A stretch of DNA of 64,000 nucleotides from Plantago ovata (Eukaryota; Streptophyta; Magnoliopsida; Lamiales; Plantaginaceae). Numbering within the stretch: position 1 is the stretch's first letter; each line of letters opens with the position of its first letter. Under the pieces are notes generated by a model that had not been told where the DNA came from, made no database searches, and saw only the letters and a program-made list of their open reading frames with translations. The DNA lies in the NCBI GenBank assembly GCA_028274465.1, contig CM051457.1:73320496-73384495 (forward strand), given 5' to 3'. The position numbers were made by a program, and so were the translations under genes. Below are positions 22,703-34,656 of the stretch, one piece after another.

Positions 22703-25700
22703 CTAGAGCCAATCACCTTTATGCCTAATGCCCAGATTAGCATAATGTCTTAAGTGGACTTCCCCTGATAAGATCTTGGTGAAAGGATCTGCCACGTTGT
22801 CCGTGGTAGAGACACGTTCTATACTAACTTCTCCTCTATCTATAATCTCACGTATAACGTGATATTTTCTAAGTACATGTTTGTTCTTGTTTGTAGATCT
22901 AGGCTCCCTTGCTTGAGCGACGGCGCCCGTATTGTCACAATAAATCGTTATTGGACTGGGAGCAGGAACAACCCTCAATTCCTTCAAGAACTCTGAAATC
23001 CAGACAGCTTCTTTCGATGCTTCTGATGCAGCAATGTACTCGGCTTCTGTGGATGAGTCAGCAACCGTGTCTTTCTTAGAACTCTTCCAACAGACAACTC
23101 CTCCTTTCAATTTGAATACGTATCCTGTCTGTGACTTAAAGTCATCCGGATTTGATTCAAATCCAGCGTCGACATACCCAGACATCTTTAATTCTGGTTC
23201 TCCACCAAACACACAGAACATCTCTTTAGTCCGTCTAAGGTACTTAAGAATGTTCTTCACAGCAATCCAATGAGGTACTCCTGGATTCTGTTGGTGCCGA
23301 CAAGTAACACTAAGCGCATATGCCACATCGGGCCTTGTGCAATTCATTGCATACATTATAGACCCTACTGCCGAAGCATAGGGCACACGACTCATTGCAT
23401 TTCTTTCTTCATCAGTTTTAGGACCATCCTTAACTGATAAGACAATCCCATGCCTAGCTGGGAGAAAGCCTCTCTTTGAGTCGTCCATCTTATAACGCTT
23501 CAATATTTTGTCGATGTAGGTGGACTGTGTCATCCCTAACATCCTCTTGGATCTATCTCTAAAGATCTTGATCCCTAGGATGTAGTTCGCTTCACCCAAG
23601 TCCTTCATCGAGAAGGTACTTGATAACCAAACTTTAGTCTCTTCTAGCATAGAGACATTGTTTCCCATGATCAAAATGTCATCTACATAAATGATCATGA
23701 AAACAACTCCTTTGTCGTTGTGTCTCGCGTAGACACAGGGATCTTCCTTGCTTCTGATGAAGTCAAACGATTTGACAGCTTCATCAAAGCGGATATTCCA
23801 GCTCCTTGACGCTTGCTTTAGCCCATAGATGAATCTTTGTAATTTTCATACAGCAGTTGGCCTGGTTTTACTAATAAAACCTTCCGGTTGTACCATATAG
23901 ACCTCTTCCTCAAGGTTGCCATTGAGGAAGGTTGTCTTTACATGCATCTGCCAGATTTCATAATCATAGTAGGCAGCTATCGCAAGTAGAATTCGAATGG
24001 ACTTCAATTTTGCTACCGGTGAAAAGGTTTCATCGTAATCGATGCCATACCTTTGCGTGTAGCCTTTCGCCACTAGCCTAGCTTTGTGCGTTTGTACCTT
24101 GCCATCGGCATCTGTCTTTCGTTTAAAGACCCATTTGCACCCAATTGGTCTAACCCCTTGGGGAAAGTCTACCAAGTTCCAAACTTGGTTCTGGTACATT
24201 GAATCCATTTCTAATTCCATGGCCTCTTGCCATTTGTCTGAGTCAATATCAATTATTGCCTCTTTGTAGGTCTCGGGATCTTCCCGATCTGATAAACCGA
24301 CATCAAGTTCACTGACGTCTTCTATCATAAGGCTTTGCTTCTGAGGTCCTCTTAGGATCCTCTTCGACCTACGGAACTCGACTTGTTCTGGTGCTTTTCT
24401 TTTCTGGCTTCGTGTAACACAAACATTATCAGTGGGTACTGATGCAGCTGGTCGTTGAGCGCGACCCTGTTCCCTCGCGGGAGGCTGCTCTTGTGCAACT
24501 TGTTGCACAGGTTGGTTGACAACGGGTTCTATTGGTGTGGTTTCAACTGTTGATCTAATCACAGGACTCCTACTGACTATGACATGCCTAGAAAGTGTCA
24601 TATCATCACCCTTGTCTGCTTCGAAAGCTCCCACTGAACTTGAGTCCAAATCAGAAGATTTAGAGACCTCATGTTCGCGCGTGTCAAAGTCTTGAATTTC
24701 TTCAAGTTCTATCATATCATCTAACCTCTCTTCTTTGAGGTATTCAGCTTCTAAAAACTTCACGTTTCTAGACACGATCACCTTGTGATCTTCAGCATGA
24801 TAGAATTCATATCCTCTCGTCTGACGAGGATAGCCTATGAAATATACTTTGACACCCTTGGCATCTAACTTATCAGTGAGCATCAGCTTGACTATCGCAG
24901 GACAGCCCCAAGGTCTAAGATAGCCTAGTGAAGGCTTCTTTCCCTTCCATAACTCATAAGGAGTTTTCTCCACTGATTTAGATGGTACACGGTTCAAAAT
25001 GTAGATTGCAGTTTGTAGTGCATATCCCCACAGATACTTTGGAAGAGTCGAGAATCCAATCATTGATCTTACCATGTCTAACAGGATTCGATTCCTCCTC
25101 TCAGACACACCATTTAACTGTGGTGTTCCAGGAGGAGTCCATTGCGATTGAATTCCATTTTCCTTCAAGTAATCTATAAATTCTTCACTAAGGTATTCAC
25201 CTCCTCGATCTGATCGAAGAGTGACTATCCTTAGGTTCAATTCATTCTCGACCTCATTCCTAAACTCATTGAATTTCCCAAAGGTCTCGGATTTATTCTT
25301 CATAAGATAAATATATCCATACCTTGAGAAATCGTCAGTAAAGGTAACGAAGTAAGGATAACCCCCACGCGCATGGACTTTAAACGGTCCACATACATCG
25401 GTATGTATGAGCTCTAAGCAGCGAGTGGCACGAACACCTTGTCCAACAAAAGGTTTGTTCTTCATCTTACCCTTAACACAAGATTCACATGTACCATATG
25501 ATTCAAAATCAAATGGTTCTAAGTAGTCCAACTTCCTTAGTCTTTGAATCCGTGTTTCATTGATATGGCCTAGCCGACAATGCCATAGATAAGATGGATT
25601 ATTCTTCTTACTTGAAGACGGTTGTTTGTTATGTATTTGAAATAAAGGTAGACTACTTTGCAAAATATATAAACCATTCACCAAGCGAGCTTTTCCATAA

Positions 25701-25842
25701 TACTGATCATTTAATCCATAAGTATTATTCGCAAATCGAAAGGAAAAACCCATATTGTCTAACAATGGAATGTAAATAATATTTCTGACAATGGATGGAA
25801 CAAAATAAACATTATCAAGTTCTAAACATTGTCCCGAAGGTA
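22703..25842 (-). pseudogene. Copia A pol: integrase, reverse transcriptase, RNase H
   Basis: One frame covers the stretch with a single internal stop near 23846, where a Cys codon in copia B reads TGA here. Integrase has the HHCC-like start ([10 protein letters not shown]… CESCVKG) and catalytic residues in [16 protein letters not shown] and [10 protein letters not shown] keeps YVDDILIMG (about 23685). RNase H keeps DSSTEAEYIA and the end HLRHYANLGIRHKGDWL. Its upstream half (gag and protease) lies at 47642-48710, on the far side of the copia B insertion. The copy looks young. Confidence 0.9.
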
Positions 25843-25847
25843 AATCT

Positions 25848-27947
25848 TGATAGTATATATGTCCTAGAGACAGTCCTTACTAAGGGCATGGTGCCCTTAT
25901 AGAGGGCATATATGTACTATTACACAAGTCAACGTAATATAATATATGTTTGTTGCATTTTACTATTGATTATCGCTTTCATATTTATATTACACCGGGC
26001 ATGCAGCATGTCATATCTCTATTACTGTCTGTATTAATATTAAACATGTCCCCTCGGATAGATGACCGATCACACAGATAGTGGGAGCTATGTGAGTTAT
26101 CATCTATCCCAAACTCTCCCTAGTCGAGGTTCATCTCGGATGTAGGGGTCTGAATGAACCAGACAAGACTAGTATGCGTGGAGGTTATACTTGTTGGAGC
26201 AAGTGTGAGCCGATCCCACGGCCACGGAACGGATTGTTGGACAATCGGGAAACGTTCCCATAACTGCGCATAGTTGTTCGAAGAAGCTTTATCGAACAAT
26301 GGAAGTACCCACCGGACACTCCCACCGATGTATACTCTACACCGAAGTGTCTATGGGAACCGGTGAGTTGTCGAAGTGATGCCAGTCATCCTTTGGACTT
26401 ACAGGACTTTATCATCACATTTGTTGCCCCATATCCTTGGTGGACCCGTCGATGTCAGCTCTGAATAAGCAGTTGACCTAAGACACGATCCAGGATTATG
26501 GCTACATACAAATGGGGATGATAAGTGATTCTGTGAAGGATTCATCTCTCAAGTGTAGCACAGGAGAGCACTGCTCATAGTCGTTCATAGTTGTGATGGT
26601 AAAACCGCTGGCCAGCGTATCAATATTATTATGATGGTCATAATAGATATTGGATTCACCATGCAACTCACTGAAGACGCCCGTGGATGTATTATTGGGA
26701 TAGACACTTCATCGATCCTAGATACATTCGAGCAAGTCAGATGAAGGGACGTTACCATCGCCGCGTTGAGCGCAACAGACTTCGCAACGAAAGTGTTAGC
26801 TTCTAGAAACCTCTCAAACGTCCTCATGTATTAATATTGCAAATGGAACCGTCTAGGAATTCCATGTTGCCTAGTCTAAGACTTGCTTAATACGATGAGG
26901 CCCTATGGGTCACACTATGTGGTGATTCAGCCTATCAGAATATCCTTGAAGATGGAATCGCAATTAATTTGGAATTAATTGTGATTGATAGATTATAATT
27001 GATTTGGAATTAATTATAATATATAGTGGCTCAATTAATGATTTGGAATTATTAATTGAATTGGCTAATTAATTGTATTTTATGTAAATACAATTAAAGA
27101 TTATATTTTGGAAATATAATAGAGGTTTGATTTGAAAGGATATGTTAATTTAGAATTAACATATGCACATGGGCAAAATCTACTTGGAGTTTGAATTGCC
27201 TTAGAACTATAAGTGGGTCCCAAAATCGGGACCCACCTAACACCCTTAGGACACGCGCGCGCGCGCGAGATGGAGTAGGGGAAGGAGTTCGACTCCTTCC
27301 TCTGTTAGAAGTCTAAGGGATAAGTTAGGTTTTCCTGATTGAGTTTTAATTTGATTGGGATTGAATCTAGACTTGAAATTGGTTTCCTAGTACGATAAGA
27401 ATTAGATTCTTATTCCTTTATGAAGTCAAATTGCTTATGCTTTAGACTTCTATTGACTACTATATATAGTAGACTATTAGAGAGCTTTTGACATAGATTT
27501 TGACACAGTTGAAGAATCAAATTCTTAGAGAATTATTCTACCCAGTTTTCTTAGAGAAAATAAAAAGCTCTCCCTTACCTCTCCACCTAAGCCACGCGCG
27601 CGCTACCTGCCGGAGGAATCGCCGCCCCATCTTCTTGGTCACACAAAGAATATCCTAGCATTCTTTCCGATAGGTTGTTCATCCGTGGATACCAAGGTTG
27701 AGGTTCTAGGAGCTGAAAACTAACTTTTATTGTCTTGCAGATAATCAAAGTATTGCAGATATCTTCGACCTCGACGAAGGAGAAGATACACCGGATTATT
27801 ACGAAGACTTGGAAGCTGCTTTGGAAGTAAAGTTAGTCTTCTAATTGACGTGTTTAAATATATACGGCATATACATAATCAATTAACCTTTATGTTAAGA
27901 AAATTTTTGAAATTCCGCTGCGTACCCTAGGGGTAGCTCTGACCATA
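25848..27947 (+). repeat. 5' LTR of copia B, copy cut by element 2
   Basis: It starts TGATAGTATATATG, like the copy at 37706 and unlike the 3' LTR (TGATAGTGTATATG). It lacks only the last ten bases or so, where element 2 inserted. The candidate TSD base string is CCATA (27943-27947). Its partner on the right has been lost. Confidence 0.85.
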
Positions 27948-28901
27948 TGATGATGTCGTTTTTCACCAATTAAATTTGTTTAAAAGACTAAGAATACTTA
28001 TCACTACACAAACTAGAGTGCAATGGCAAGTTGTCCCCGAGTGTCGTTCTCTCGGGACCTAACGTGGCTTTACTTGAGGTTTTTGCTAGTAATTTCAGTC
28101 AACGAGTTCAAATGTTTATAGAATCGTTTTTCTTTGAATAAAGCAACGAGAAATCAGATTGCTGTAATCAAGTTTGGAAAACGGTTGGTGATAGAAATGG
28201 AATACACATGCATGGGTTACGAATATGCTCACAAGTTCAGTGCGTAAAATCTTCGATCAAGTCTGCTAAGCAACTCGTCTAGGTAACTTTCAAGACACAC
28301 ATCATAAAAACCACTATCAATACTTTAGAGGTGCTTGTCACTAACACCATTTATCTAGCATGCTGCAAATCTCTAACATACAATCCTATAGCTTTCATTG
28401 ACCAAGAGTTTGTCAGGTCAAGAGTTTGTCACTATAATCAATTCGAATATATTTTATAGGCAACTAAGAATCATATGAAGGAATTTGCAGCAAGATTGAA
28501 TCACAATCTCATGTAAGCATAAACATAACCCATAGCATGAATATTCTACATTCTACCACCAACACAAAAGATTTAGCTACTCATATTCATCAACATAGAC
28601 ATCAATTCATATGAATAATAATCAGAATACATCATATCAAACTACAAGACAAGAGAGTGATACAAGTTACCACCAAAGCTGTCACTAATCGGTGGAAAGC
28701 AAAGAAAACCTCTCCGTAGATGATTACAAAGGATGAATTCCAATCAAAATCTTGAATCCCATGCTAAAATACAATGTAATCTGAGTTTTCTCTGAGTTTT
28801 GGGGCTTAGGAGCTCTCCAAAACGAAGCTACAGTTCAAAAGATGTCCAAAAAATGACTGAAGATCAGATCTAAGAAGGAAAATCCGAAAACGTAACCGCT
28901 G

Positions 28902-30267
28902 CCAAGCGGACCGCTTGGAGAAGCCAAGCGGAGCGTGATGAGACGTTTGTCAATCGTCAATCAAATAAATTTGTTATTAGCCAAAGGCAATCCACAACTA
29001 CAACGAAAACCGTAGTGTAGTAGTAGAATGACTCGAGTGTCGTTCTCTCAGGACTATACTAGCTTTATCAAATCTAATTAAGAATATAAAACAGCAGATA
29101 GAAAGCAATAGGGGGTTTCAAGCAGATAATGGAGATTGGTGGTAGTATGGTCCTTCTTAACATAATGGGTCGATAATCATGCATAAATTCCTCGGTCTTG
29201 CATAGAGATCTTTGAATCAATCTAGTGTCCTGTTGCAAGTATTAAGCACTACGAAGATAATCTGGTCTGACTTGTCAACAACTAACGTCCTAATGTGTTC
29301 CGTAATTATTCAACACTACGAAGATAATTGGTCTGATGGTCGACAAGTGTCCAATTGTGCATAATGATCAATACAACATACGAGAATTTTGGTTACAACT
29401 GATCAACGAAATAAAGCAATGACACGGAGTATAATGCGCGATATAGCCATTAGCATGATTATCTTCCCTCACTAAGAATTCACATACTACCACCAATGAT
29501 AAGTTTAGCTACTCATAATAGGCATGCAATCAATAGAAATCATAAAAGAAAACATATTGAAAGAAGAATAAAATAAGTAGATAAAAACTGTAAGATACAA
29601 AGTTACCGAAGGTTGTCAATCTCCGGATGATTGCGATCCTACGCGCTCCAATCTGCTATGAAAAAGTATCCCCTAAGCTATGGAACTCCCAGGACAGGCC
29701 CCGAGAAGTCCCTACCTAAAACTATAGAGAGAGGTGAGAAAGTAGGCTTGGAAAGATCTGATTTTCGGAGAAAACTGAGCAACTATATATAGGCCCCGAA
29801 TTACTGTGGGGCGGTTCGCCCCAGAGAAAAACTCGCGGAATTCCGCGTTTTCGACGCGTTTTTGGATTTCTTCCCCTTTTCGTACTCGGTTTCTGACTAC
29901 TAGTAGCCTTCTAACCTCCAGATTCGGCCCCTAGACTTCAAATCCTAGCCGGAAACCTTCAGATACTCCAAATAGGCTTCTGGAACACCAATTCCTTGTC
30001 AACTTTAATATAATTGCCCGGAAATCTTCGAATTTCAACCAAAACATGTAAAATAAAATCTAAAGGGAAACGTGACACTATTCTAATAAAATGTACTAAA
30101 ATATAGCTAAATTATCATAGAGGATAGCTAAAATTGGTGAAAAAGACTCGAATGAAAGTGTAAAATACACATTCATCAGAGCGCTTGGCAAGCGAAGCGC
30201 TTTGGCACTCCAAGCGCTTCGCTTGGCTTCTGTGCCAAAGCTCCTGGAAAATGAAGCGGAGCGCTTC
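28902..30267 (-). repeat. CCAAGCG hairpin array in the element-2 LTR, split by the solo LTR
   Basis: The stem CCAAGCG/CGCTTGG recurs with different three-base loops: gac at 28902-28918; gag at the site now split by the solo LTR (28928-28935, continued at 30179); ctt at 30210-30226. A shorter relative GAAGCG-gag-CGCTTC lies at 30253-30267. The array lies about 350 bp into the LTR, the same place as the different-stem array of the element-1 LTR. Confidence 0.85.
28936..30178 (-). mobile_element. Solo LTR of the element-1 family, TSD GAGCG
   Basis: GAGCG flanks it (28931-28935 and 30179-30183). On the minus strand it runs TGATGAATG to TCATCA and matches the element-1 LTR through its length (1243 bp against 1320). 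It has the TATA-like box (29783-29792) but only one of the four LTR hairpins. It arose by insertion of a full element followed by LTR-LTR recombination. Confidence 0.92.
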
Positions 30268-30614
30268 ACTATTTCAGGCGCTTAGCTTGGCTCCTGGGCA
30301 GATTTTTGTCTTCAAACTCAATCTTTTTGCCCTCGCATGGCCCTCGGGTGCCTTGGACTCATCCTTCTCGATGCTTATTGATGCTCAAACACTTACGAAC
30401 AAGCCACGGAGATTGGGGAACTTCAACGGAGCCATCTTTTCCATCAAAAAGGCTCGTTTTTAGCTCCAAAAACGCCGTTTCGTACCTAAGTGCCTGAAAA
30501 TGCAGAAAACACAAAACGTGACACTATTCTACAAAACTAACCAAAAAACAAGGCTAGAAGATAGCAAAAGAAGGTAAAAAAGACAAGATGAACGCGTCAA
30601 AAATACGTTCATCA

Positions 30615-30632
30615 AACTCCCCAAACCAAACC
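30615..30632 (-). promoter_or_regulatory. Polypurine tract of element 2
   Basis: Minus-strand ggtttggtttggggagtt directly before the LTR start. The GCTTGAGGACAAGC hairpin lies just upstream, as in element 1. Confidence 0.8.
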
Positions 30633-32284
30633 TTTGCTTGTCCTCAAGCAACAAACTATCCTAAATGCAACACAAAAGGAGTCTCATGCCAAGTAAAGTG
30701 AACTAATCTATTGAATCTACCAAATGCTTATGAACAAAACCAAATGAGCATGACATGCAAATAGGTTGAAGTATGCCTCGATTGCGAATATACACATTCT
30801 CAAGTGCACTTGGTTAAACAAAGGAGTCTCACGTAACATCTCCTACCTGGACCTGGTCAGTGACGACACAATGATGCATGTTATCATACTACAATTGCCC
30901 CGTGCCTATGAAACCGAGGGCTTACTACTGTTCACCAAGCGAGACTTTTCCTCAAGAGAGGGCGAACCAATACTGGCTCTCATCAAACGAAGGAGGGTTC
31001 CCTTAGAAAGATAACACTCCCCTATTCAACCCAGACTCTCAAGAATGAGCCTCTTTCAACCACTTCTTGAATAGCAAGACAAGGGTGGTCAAGAACAGGC
31101 CTTGGACAAAGGCGACACGAAACGAAAGATAGAATTTATAACTCGACACTTCACAAGGACAAAATATCTACATGACACTTGACACTACGAGACTGCTTTT
31201 GGCTTGCAACAACCCTTCTTTTGCTTTTGGGTCTTATTCTTTATTTTCTTTCTTCTTTTTTTTTCTTTTCTCTTTTTTTTTTTATATATCTTTTTCTTTT
31301 CTTCTTCTTTTCTCTTTTTCTTTCTTTTCTTTTTTTTTTTTATATAGGGGCAAGCAGCAGTACTAAGTGTCAAAAACACCTCCCCAAACCTATTCGAAAG
31401 AATAGGTTTGAGCACAAAGACGAAAAGAAAAAGGAAAGACTCTTTTACAAAGACATCTCCCCAAACCTATTCGAAAGAATAGGCTGGGACACAAAAATAA
31501 AAAGAAAAAGAAAAAGAAAACTTTATAACGACTCAAAGACGAAAGACAAGTATAACGAAGCAACCCCCTCCCCAAACCTATTCGATAGAATAGGTTTAAT
31601 ACAAGGAATCACACACCTCACACTACCTCCTTCCTAGGCATTTGGCAATCTCTAATCGAGGTGAAGAACTTGTCGCCTCTTACGTACATAATTACACGGG
31701 TTACAACCATAGACTCCAACATGCATCATTTTATAAGGCCATCGTGAACCGCAGCAGAAGAAACACCACTCAAGGTGATGTCGAGACTACTAAGCTTAAC
31801 TAGTGCACATGCGAATGTGACAAACCAAGCGAGACAAGCCTCAAACTACTTGCAAAGTGATGCAACATATGATCAATGGTCATAAACACTTAGTCTACTC
31901 AATAAAAAAGTTCAAAAGACTTGGCAATAAACTCCACACACAACAACGTGCAACAACTAATCTATGGATGATATGCATGCAAAAATTTGAAAAAACACGA
32001 CAATTCACATAAACTTGAGTAAAATCAGGCATGTACGAACCACACAAGCATATAGTACTGAAAATCCAATACCCCCTCCCCAAACCTAAACTTTTGCTCG
32101 TCCTCGAGCAAAGAAAAGTTGAATGAAAAGGAAAAATTGGATTGAAAGTACACTTCCCTGAGATAAAGGTTCGTGTCCAATCTCCTATATATGAGTAGTA
32201 CCTGAAAGGACTCAAGAAACAAGTGAAAACGGGTGCGCAAAGGTGAGAAGAATGGAAAAAACGAGAAAAATCTGGGTACAGGGT
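30633..32284 (-). other. 3' untranslated internal region of element 2
   Basis: No supported coding frame. It holds three copies of the AAACCTATTC / GAATAGGTTT hairpin with 4-base loops (31386-31409, 31463-31485 imperfect, 31574-31597). Each is followed on the minus strand by TTTGGGGAG-like purines. A second polypurine-like module with its own small hairpin lies at 32075-32112. A T-rich tract (31240-31350; A-rich on the minus strand) matches that of element 1. Confidence 0.7.
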
Positions 32285-32418
32285 CCAGGCGGACCGCTTG
32301 GCGGGAGCCAAGCGGGGCGCTTGGGAGGTTCCAAGCGCTCCGCTTGAATTTCCAGAAAGTTACAAAACTTTCTGGAATTTCAAGCGGACCGCTTGGCCCT
32401 TCCAAGCGCTTCGCTTGG
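32285..32418 (-). repeat. CCAAGCG hairpin array downstream of the extra ORF
   Basis: Hairpins with stem CCAAGCG/CGCTTGG (one base varied in the first) and loops gac, ggg, ctc, gac and ctt lie 190-325 bp after the extra ORF stop. A longer central hairpin (12-bp arms, TTCCAGAAAGTT with its complement, 32349-32376) sits in the middle, and the short hairpins are arranged symmetrically around it. Confidence 0.85.
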
Positions 32419-32607
32419 CTCTGTTTCCAGATTTTCAACGTTTTTTCCTATCTTAATCACCTAAGGCACCAAGACAAAAACTAGACTAAACTAATCACGA
32501 CAAAAGGCACACAGGCCACAACTACAAAAGCAAATAAAAAAGGTATAGGAGTCTTCAAGTTGCATCATCAATTAAGAGTATAAAAAAGGAGTACCACCAC
32601 CGCAAAA

Positions 32608-33603
32608 TCACTCGGATCGGTGAGGGATGACAAGGGGAAATGGGTATTCAAACCCTTGCTCTACTCCGAAGCGGTGGAGTATCTGATCGTGTGTCTCTAT
32701 GTCGATTGGTTCCCTCGATGCCTCGGTGCGCCGGATGTTTGGCACATTTGCTTTCTCACACATAGCAGTGATCAGATGTGGGAAAACTAGTGGGTGGCCG
32801 GGTTCTCGTTTAATCTCGAATTGCTGGAAGATGATGTCCCCGGGAGTGATGGGCAAGTTCGCCATGAGGGAATAGACTAAGATCCCGATTTCCGGTGTTA
32901 TCTCTTCGGTTATGAGTCCCGGGATCAGATTAGCTACCACGAAAGGTAGGATCATGCGGGCGTGCCAGTGCAAATCTTTATACTTCAAGGTGTTATCGAG
33001 ACGCGTCTTCCTTGGCTTGTAGTCCTTGGTTGTCAGAACCCCGGCTATCCTCCTCGGAAACTTCTCAATCGTTGGGTCATAGACATAGTGCATATAGGGA
33101 TCACTCACATAGTATGCTACCTTATTCTTGTCTTCCCGCAAGGGTTCCTCTAGTCCCATAATGAAACTAGTGATACTCAATGGTGAGAAAGGGACCATCA
33201 CACCACGAATAGGTACTGCTTCGGCCTTATAGTTATAGTCCTCGAAGGCAATGTGGAACTCTTCGACAAGGTCTCTATCCCATCCGGAGAGTTCTTTCCC
33301 ATAGAAGATCCATCCTCTCGCCGTTATAAGCCTGGTAAGGTGAGCATAGGGTGCATAGGGTACATCAAAGAAAAGCCCCTTGTTATCATATTTTGTCCCC
33401 TTTAGTACGTCCAACTCCTTTGAAGTAAAGGAGATGCTACGGTCCCAAATCACTGACCGTTCTCCTCCCCTATAGAAGTTGTATCGGAACCTCCGCAATG
33501 CGTCCGATTCTTTGTATGGGTCACGGTCGCTTTCATCACGGGGAATCTCCTTGGAGGTTGAAGCTCCATCCTTCCTTGCTTTCTTCTTGGCTCTTGTGTG
33601 CAT
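32608..33603 (-). CDS. Extra ORF of element 2, putative plant transposon protein domain
   Basis: The ATG at 33603 (MHTRAKKKARKDG) follows a stretch with no earlier good start and gives 331 residues. A basic N-terminus is followed by a domain with ARGWIFYGKELSGWDRDLVE, an IRGVMVPFSPLSITSF segment and a WHARMILPFVVANLIPG helix. This pattern resembles the 'putative plant transposon protein' domain found in Athila-type and other plant elements. There is no signal peptide or clear membrane segment, so an envelope role is not supported. The frame is fully open. Its function is unknown; it lies in the sense direction between gag-protease and the 3' LTR. Confidence 0.7.
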   Translation of the reverse strand: MHTRAKKKARKDGASTSKEIPRDESDRDPYKESDALRRFRYNFYRGGERSVIWDRSISFTSKELDVLKGTKYDNKGLFFDVPYAPYAHLTRLITARGWIFYGKELSGWDRDLVEEFHIAFEDYNYKAEAVPIRGVMVPFSPLSITSFIMGLEEPLREDKNKVAYYVSDPYMHYVYDPTIEKFPRRIAGVLTTKDYKPRKTRLDNTLKYKDLHWHARMILPFVVANLIPGLITEEITPEIGILVYSLMANLPITPGDIIFQQFEIKREPGHPLVFPHLITAMCEKANVPNIRRTEASREPIDIETHDQILHRFGVEQGFEYPFPLVIPHRSE

Positions 33604-34302
33604 GGTACCTAGGATAATCTTATTAGATAACTTCAAGAGACGATGAGACTTAGACTCGACTCCTAGACTCCAATACTCACTCAAGTAATCTCATGGTGAG
33701 TTTGAAGGCTTGCTAAAGTTCATATGAACAAATCGAGAAGCTTTAACACTTCGTTACGATAAATCCATACGAATCTAAACTAAGCAAACAAACTCTTCAA
33801 TTAAATTACCCGACCAATCCAACACATTCTCATGCAATCACAACATCACCATAATCATAACATAACTCAAATTCAAGGCTAACAATCATCAAACAATTAT
33901 ATAACAAAAATACGAGCACCAGAGTTCATCATAAATCAAGAGGAGCAAAATTCGTATGTAGACATCACATCTAATAAGAAACATGCTCAACATCATCATC
34001 AAACTCTAATACACCAATGCATAACACAATTGAAGCTAATTAAGATAAAATCCCAAATTCAAGAAAGTTAGGGTTCATGAGAGGTACCTTTGATTCCTTG
34101 TTATGGATGCCTCAAACGTGAAATTTGATCGGTTTAGATGATAGAGGGGGTGATGGGCTTTTTAAAATGCACAAGATTGCAAGAATTGGTGAAAAATTGA
34201 GAGAGATAGAGATTTTTGGGGTGCTAAATCGGCAATGGAGGAAGAAAAACGAAGTGGGGAGCTTTGATACTCAAGTGCCCCGCTTAGCTTTCTTAAGGAA
34301 TG

Positions 34303-34475
34303 CCAAGCGAAGCGCTTGGGCCGTCCCAAGCGAAGCGCTTGGCAAGCGGTCCGCTTGGGACCTGCCAAGCGCTCCGCTTGGATTTCCAGTAAGAATGAAA
34401 TTCTTACTGGAAATTCAAGCGGACCGCTTGGACCTGCCAAGCGCTCCGCTTGGGCTTGCCAAGCGGATCGCTTGG
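34303..34475 (-). repeat. CCAAGCG hairpin array downstream of gag-protease in element 2
   Basis: Stems CCAAGCG/CGCTTGG, or CAAGCG/CGCTTG, carry loops aag, aag, gtc, ctc, gac, ctc and gat. A central hairpin of 14-bp arms and loop gaa (34383-34413) divides the array. The hairpins on both sides form a larger imperfect inverted repeat around it. The array begins 182 bp after the gag-protease stop. Confidence 0.88.
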
Positions 34476-34656
34476 GACCTGAAGCTCCCAAACTCATTTT
34501 TTTTCAACTTTTGCTAAATTTTCACCCCAAAAACCTTGTCTAAACAACGAAACAAAATTTAAACGTGCTTCTAATCTATATGCAAGTACCTACAACCTCG
34601 GGTTGCCTCCCGAGAAGCGCCTTTGTATAAAAGTCGTTGGCTCGACTCGTCTTAGC

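Larger units (their letters stand above)
27948..30614 (-). repeat. 3' LTR of element 2, interrupted by a solo LTR
   Basis: On the minus strand it starts TGATGAACG just after the polypurine tract and ends CATCATCA at 27948. The first 560 bp of the plus-strand reading match the truncated 5' LTR at 37107-37670. Without the nested LTR and one TSD copy it would be about 1.4 kb. Confidence 0.88.

Noticed and set aside
27258-27269. Alternating CG tracts in copia LTRs as CpG islands or Z-DNA regulators
   Set aside because: Tracts are only about 8-14 bases and of variable length between copies; more likely simple-repeat slippage.
32608-33603. Envelope-like gene of an Athila-type element
   Set aside because: No signal peptide, transmembrane segment or cleavage motif; the sequence fits a plant transposon-protein domain better.
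28902-34475. CRISPR-like array
   Set aside because: Repeats are short palindromes with three-base spacers, inside a plant retrotransposon; no cas genes and no spacer-length units.
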